Below are positions 52,867 to 64,000 of a stretch of 64,000 bases of DNA, one piece after another. The position numbers and the translations under genes are program-made. Source of the DNA: Micromussa lordhowensis (taxonomy: Eukaryota > Cnidaria > Anthozoa > Scleractinia > Lobophylliidae); contig OZ026601.1 in the NCBI GenBank assembly GCA_964020085.1, forward strand, positions 5,543,835 through 5,607,834, in the 5' to 3' direction. The notes under the pieces are model-generated. The model was not told where the DNA came from, made no database searches, and saw nothing but the letters and a program-made list of their open reading frames with translations. Every line of letters starts with the position of its first letter. The stretch's first letter is position 1.

Positions 52867-55800
52867 TTACATTAGGCTCTTAACTCGCTTGACTCTTAAA
52901 TTTATCCCGTCTCTGGGGCTAAGGGTTATTCCTGACTGTAAAACTAACGGAACTTGAGTCTCGGGTGATCGCACAAACTTGAACTTCCTCAATATTCTGA
53001 CCAAGGCCACTTTGATTTCCATCATAGCGTATTTCATGCCGATGCAGTTCCTCGGCCCGGCACCAAACGGCAGGAACTGGAATGGGTGTCGGGTATCCTT
53101 GGCGGGTCCCCGGAATCTCTCCGGGTCGTAAACCTCCGGGTCGGGCCACGCCTCGGGGTCGTGGTGAAGCGCGTAAACCGGTACGGTAACCTCCATTCCG
53201 GCGGGTATCGTGAGCTCAGGGGTTATTTCACACGTTTTTTCGCAGTTACGATTAAAGATATGAAGCGGAGGGCACAATCGCATCGATTCGTTCATGATGC
53301 AATCGAGATACTCAATTTCGTGCACTAGATCGTACAAAGCCAGCTCGTGATATGTCTGTATAGCGATCTCGACTTCACAACGCAATCTTTCTTGTACATC
53401 GGCGTCCATGGCAAGATGATAAGCAGTGAACGCAAGCGTGCTACTAGAGGTCTTACAACCCGCCAACAGAAACGTGACCAACTGGGCTTTAAGCTCGTCG
53501 TCGGAGAGTTTGCTGATCCCTTGATCTGCAGGTTCTTCGTGAGCCGTTAAGATAAGCTGAAGTAAATCGTTCCTTCCCTTGCTCGCATGTTTCCTCCGCT
53601 CGTCCACAATCTCTGTAGCAGCGCGCAAAAAGAATGCAACACCTTGTCGAAAGTATGCTACTGTTCTACGGATGAAAGCACTACAGGGGAATATCTGGAG
53701 ATACGGCGAAAGCCACATCCTCTGGAATAACCTTTCGGCCTCTTTAGTGACAGGACTGTGCGGATCTGTTTGAATATTCGTTTTGAGTCCAAACGCAGTT
53801 GACAATATCACGTCAAGTGTCATCTGGCTGAATAAATCTACAATGTCCACACTTCGCTCTGTAGAAAGGAAATACAAGATGTCCGCTGTTACACAGACTG
53901 ACAAGACGTTCATGACCCGGCTGGGATTGCGAAGGGAACACTGCGGTTCCACTCTAACCCCCCGGCGGAAACTCCCATGTGATAGGGTTGGGGATGCTCG
54001 TCGGGAAATTTGAATTAAACCTCTTTAGAATTAAGACCACAGTGGCGGATCCAGACCTTGAGCTTAGGGGGGGGGGGGGGGGCGGTCTTGATTTACTTGC
54101 CATGGCGGCCATTTTCCCTTCAGTCATTTCTTCTTTTTTTACCCAAAATAAGGGGGGGCCCGGGCCCCTTGGGCCCCTCCCCTAGATCCGCCACTGGACC
54201 AATCTGGGCGTGGCCCGAATTTTATTTCACCCCTAAAAGATACCACGTAATTAAAACGGAATAGGCTCGATTTCCAGCCGCTGTTCAGGTAAAGAACCCG
54301 CGCCAGCAGGCGGGACTAGAGAGACCGATAAAAATGAAAATAAAAGTGTTTTTTATTACTATTTCTTCGAGTGCACCGTAAAAGATATTTTGGCAGCTAA
54401 AAAAAGTGGCGTTTCATCATGAACACCTTAAGTGAGACCAGAATCCTTGATTTATACACCTAAGCGAGACGATCCCCCCCCCCCGGCTCTTATCTTCACA
54501 TCAATAGGTGATCATAGGTGGCTGTTTTGTCCCTGACTTGCCAACATTTACACCCAATTTGGAACGACTTCAATTTTCCCTGGGGAAATATACTTTTCAG
54601 CGACTACTTGGATAGTTTTGTCGCATGAAGCAAGAGGGAAAAAAGATTTCGTAATACATAATTCACACGAAACTCAAGCCTGCGAAGACTGCAGCCATTA
54701 CGCGATCGGATCAATAAGAGGCGGTCGAAATAACTCAGGACATCTTGTAATGTAATATAATCGAGGGCTCTCGCCTGTTTGAAACTTCCCTAGTTACTAT
54801 GAATGAAAGAGTTTTGTCTCTCTCTCTCTCTCTCTCTGACTGATCTGCCAGGCAACGCTACGCTCAATAAACCATTTACTGACGAGTTGCTTTGACCTCT
54901 GCTGCAAAAGGAGTCTTTGTGCCCGACCTTTTCATACGGAAATGAATATTCTTGCACGTTCATTGTCTTGCAAATCAAACTCATTTCCATATGAAAGGTT
55001 GTGCGCTAGAAATCGTTTTGACACAGAAGTAAAATGCAACTCTGAAATGCATTATTCGTTGGGTGATTTTAAATTAATATGCACGGGCGTACCATGTGAA
55101 TTTCCCAATAATATTTGGCTCGTGAGTGAAAGAAACGTATGCAACGCTCGTAAATGTTTCACCTGGCTTGGTTTGTTCATCAATTTTGGCCCTTTTAGTC
55201 TCAAATTCTACTCCAGAAGTCAACTACGGTACATCATGATCAACCCGAAAATTCTGTTCGCGACCTTCCCTGCTCGTTACATAATCATGTCAATTACATG
55301 TCACGCGTTGCTGCTATTATGGTCACGCATCAATTTGCTTGAAGTGCAACGTGCGATCTTTACTACCTACCTGTGTCAGCAACGTCTTCTAATTTCTTCA
55401 TTAACACATTCACTGCGTCCTCCATGAGTGGAATCATCTGTTTCATCTTACCAGTAGTGTACGAAGGCGACAAGATGCTGCGAATTCGCTTCCATTGTTC
55501 ATTTTTGGCCGCCGACAGGCCGCAGTTTAGCGGCGGCGGTGGTTTCACCACATCGGAACGGTTCCTAAAGCTCGAGAATTCTTTCACCAAGATCTTTTTC
55601 AAGATATCTGGCTCAGCGATGACAATAGTGGGCAATCGACCCAAGCAAACGGCATAGATTTTGCCATATCTCTTCATGTTTTCGTACAACATGGCGTGAA
55701 GACCGCCGAATGTAATCAACTCCAGGATATTTCCCAAGAACGGCCATGGTTTTGGGCCAGGCAAACCAAGCTTTTTAAGCGCGGAGAATCGATAAGTCCC

Positions 55801-55953
55801 ACACCAGTATAGCAACAAGACGAACGCCGTCACCGATCCGAAAGTGATCAAAAGGTGAGATAGATTTAACCAAGTCGTACCGCCAACTTCCATTTTGCAT
55901 AATTTGGTAACCACCTCTGGTGAACAAACTAATCCCTTGAGACTCGAAAGCAT
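52867..55953 (-). CDS. Cytochrome P450, clan 3 (CYP3-like), two exons
   Basis: Membrane-anchored haem monooxygenase, expected in the endoplasmic reticulum. Exon 1: 55953-55371; exon 2: 53858-52867; together 524 residues in frame. Residues about 31-51 form the N-terminal anchor, followed by the Pro-rich GLPGPKPWPFLGN hinge. The ExxR motif is ESMR (385-388), PERF is present, and the haem loop FGAGPRNCIG has Cys466. The I-helix motif, normally AGxE/DT, reads AGCKT, so the acidic residue is Lys330. Closest in feel to CYP3A and thromboxane synthase. The second Met (55893, MEVGGTTW) would give 504 residues, nearer the usual CYP3 length, and is an equally good start. The first possible acceptor for exon 2 (after GTAACAG) is out of frame; the second (CTACAG) is in frame. 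The intron carries a MITE and a TC repeat. Confidence 0.92.
54040..54196. repeat. CAGTGGCGGATC MITE with G run
   Basis: Inverted ends CAGTGGCGGATCCAG and CTAGATCCGCCACTG, with a long G run at about 54067-54083 and GGGGGGGCCCGGGCCCC near the right end. It lies in the P450 intron. Confidence 0.85.
54817..54838. repeat. TC dinucleotide repeat
   Basis: Eleven TC units in the P450 intron. Confidence 0.9.
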
Positions 55954-56702
55954 CTTGTGGCGCTCGCGTAAAAGAATTGAACAAATGTCGCCTTTCAGTT
56001 ATAACAGGCAGCGGGAAGATCTGATGAAATTAAAAGCATGCGGTACAATTTTCATGTCTGAATCTGGCGAAGATTCTATAAAATGAAGCCTCACAATTCA
56101 AGACCATTCTTTTTTGCTGACAGTGTGTAAATAGCGATAACGCAATCCGGTACCTTAATTACTAATTTCTCTCTACCCCCGCATAACCGGTTTCTTCAGA
56201 CGCAAATATTCCTACTTTATTACATCATCAGCCCAAAATACCATACAAGTTCGGAAAACGTGATTTGGGAAACTCTCAGACTGCATCAAGCTTGACATGT
56301 AATTGAGGTGGTTACGACCTCACGGGACTTTTTTGCATACAGTTTTTTCCAAACTGAACAAAAAACCACAATCTAGATCATGGTCTCTTGCAAAAGTCAG
56401 CAGTCCACTTTTCATGATGTACGGCATGTAGTCCTTTCTGGTTAACTCCAAAACAGTTCAGACCCTCAGTAAAAAGTCTAGAGAGCGGTAAAACAATATT
56501 AGACCCTTGGGTAGACCGTGATGTATCAGGAGAGTTTATTATATGGCTAGCTCCGTGACTGTGGGGTGAAGATGAACCAAATCCTGCGCTGTGATTGGCA
56601 ACCCGAGCGGACAAGATGGAGCTGTCTTGCCCGCCCGGGACTACCCGCCGTGTTCCGCGAGAAAAAATTTCCCGAGAGCCATGTAAATCCTCTATTCGGT
56701 CG

Positions 56703-56811
56703 AGATGGCTGGATATTGGCTTCGTCGTCCTTTTTTTGCGAGTTTATGGACCTCGATTCCGTATCGGTCCATAAACACGCAAAAAAGACCTTGGCCAATA
56801 TCCAGCCATCT
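56703..56811. repeat. AGATGGCTGGATATTGGC palindrome
   Basis: AGATGGCTGGATATTGGC at the left pairs with GCCAATATCCAGCCATCT at the right; inner arms TTTTTGCGAGTTTATGGACC and GGTCCATAAACACGCAAAAA also pair. Confidence 0.9.
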
Positions 56812-57566
56812 TGACGTCACGCTTGGTCAATAACTCACACATATTTACCAGCTCCATTTACATGAAGTGCCAAAATGTCATTCATGTTTTCTTTCTGATT
56901 GAGAAAGGCACGTGACATGATAAGGCTTTTACAGGATCGAATATTTTGACTTGAACATGCACATTACTGAACATGACAACATCTGCCTCCTCCACAGACT
57001 TCTCCTAGTTTTTTGTCTGCGTAAGGGCGACTTTTTTTACCCCTAAAAGGTATGACAAGTAGTTGCATGGAGTTTAAAATAATCAGGGATAAAAACGCGC
57101 AACGAAATTAAATAATTATATTACCTTCTTTTCAATTACATAGAGTAAATGCACTCACCTTGCCCTATTTCTGTTGTCCAATTGGCCTATTTCATCGTTT
57201 TTGGGGGATTTTGAGCTAGATGTTTGTAGCACCTTTCCATAGACAAATTCAAGGCTGGACAGAGCCGTTTCGACAGACCTGTACGGCAAGGCCGTTTTCT
57301 AGCCATAATTCAAATCCATTGCTCGTTACTCGTCAAATTTGTTACCCCTCTAACGCAAGGAAGGATATTTCAGTCCTCTTTTCCGGTCGGCTTGAAAAAT
57401 TCTTTCTCCTCTCGTCAGGTCGGTACTGTGAATTTGTTTAACAGGGCTGGAAATGAATATCGAGTCCTTGTTCGAAACGTTTAGTATGAAAATTAGATTG
57501 ATTTACATAAAAAAAGTTGACTCGTTTTGACAAGAAGTGATAGTTTTATGTCATGCCCACCCGAAT

Positions 57567-58078
57567 TTAAAGATGATATGCAGTCTGTGCTGCGCATTCT
57601 CGAAAGTTCTGTTTGCGTTTTGTGTTTTGGTTCATGTAAAGCATCACAAAATGTAAACATTTCACAACTACTTACATGAAGAAAATTCAAAGTTTCAAAA
57701 CAACCGCCATTATAAATGCGAAGCGCGTTAGAAGCTTTATGCTTCGTTCTTCCTCATAATAATCATATCACTTGATGGAACATCTTCGCAGCTGTAAAAA
57801 TCAATGAAGCTGTTGTAAAGCATCACAAAATGTAAACATTTCACAACTACTTACATGAAGAAAATTCAAAGTTTCAGGACAACCGCCATTATGGATGCGA
57901 AGCGCGTTAGAAGCTTTATGCTTCGTTCTTTCTCATAATAATCATATCACTTGATGAAACAACTTAGCAGCTGTAAAAATCGATGAGGCTGTTGGAAAAA
58001 TAATTTGAAAGGCCTCAAAGATAAGGTATGTACCGGTTCGTAACGAAAAACATCGATTCGCATTTTCATCGAAATCAG
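57567..58078. repeat. Fold-back MITE, family A, copy 5, with internal tandem duplication
   Basis: Starts TTTAAAGATGATATGCAGTC. A unit of 179 bp beginning GTAAAGCATCACAAAATGTA occurs at 57636 and again at 57815, with few differences. The right terminal arm is eroded. Confidence 0.8.
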
Positions 58079-58631
58079 AAATTAATCATCGTTAATAGTA
58101 TAAAAATTCGATTACATGTGAGAAGGAAAAGCGAAATATTCATACTTCGTATATTCAGATTTTTTTGTTAAAATGGAAAGTGTTAGTAAAAAAAGAGGGT
58201 CACCGGTCATTTCTGAGAAATAAACTGAAGGAACCGGTACCAAGCCCTTTACTTATTGCGCGCGCTCGGTCATGACCTTGCGAGTATTGGCTGTGAATAG
58301 GAGACTTTTTTGTATATTTTTGTGTTGTTGTTTTTTTTAAAGGAAACGAAATTAGAGGCAATTTTTGTAATTCAGGAATAGAAAGAAACTCAGAACCTAG
58401 CGCTAACAGTTCCCGCCACTTTGACGTGCTGCTCTTAAATTTCAAATGGTTGCCTAGCGACATACGTCAAGTTGACGTGTGAAAACGGGTAAAATTGCGA
58501 GCGCACCGCCTTTCGTCATCATTTTTCGTTGGTCTTCTTGAGAAGGGTCGTTACTTCTTCTGCGAGAAAACTTTCAGCAATTCCTCGCCGTTTAGAGCAA
58601 GAAATCTGTCTACGAACCATAATAGTCGATA

Positions 58632-64000
<5,369 letters not shown>

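Larger units (their letters stand above)
55954..58631. other. Intergenic region between the P450 and alpha-tubulin (divergent)
   Basis: Contains the palindrome at 56703-56811, the duplicated MITE at 57567-58078 and otherwise no recognised gene. The last 150 bases must hold the alpha-tubulin promoter and leader. Confidence 0.5.

Overview
The window reads as nuclear DNA of an animal, most likely an anthozoan cnidarian such as a stony coral. This is inferred from vertebrate-like exon structures in conserved animal genes, AT-rich introns packed with short fold-back elements, and the CTGGGAACGAGGTTG hairpins that I associate with coral genomes; the species cannot be named. There are no operons, CRISPR arrays, rRNAs or functional tRNAs.

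Layout. (1) 150-13425, minus: MINDY3 (K48-specific deubiquitinase); 14 coding exons are visible and the last lies off the left edge. (2) 13543-13929, plus: NDUFA8 (complex I CHCH subunit), head-to-head with MINDY3 and only 117 bp between start codons. (3) 15757-34310, plus: SLC49A4/DIRC2, a lysosomal MFS transporter; eleven exons join in frame to 522 codons. Its introns carry a 5'-truncated LINE, an L1/Tx1-like LINE of near full length with a 15-bp target duplication, and several small DNA transposons. (4) 37478-39148, plus: intronless RING/coiled-coil/NHL protein of TRIM type. (5) 42063-44261 plus and 44397-47323 minus: two small convergent spliced gene models with AATAAA signals facing each other; the second has an alternative, frameshifted first exon resembling the RAG1 N-terminal zinc region. 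(6) 52867-55953, minus: two-exon cytochrome P450 of CYP3 type with a Lys in place of the usual acidic I-helix residue. (7) 58632-64000, plus: alpha-tubulin, running off the right edge, with an intron directly after the ATG.

The genes are unrelated housekeeping or signalling genes; only MINDY3/NDUFA8 (shared promoter) and the two small convergent genes show a positional relationship. Most of the remaining DNA is repeats: at least five fold-back/MITE families, two tRNA-derived SINE families, three LINE remnants and simple repeats. Exon models were built by hand from homology to remembered vertebrate proteins, GT/AG sites and reading phase; for MINDY3, SLC49A4, the P450 and tubulin every junction keeps frame.
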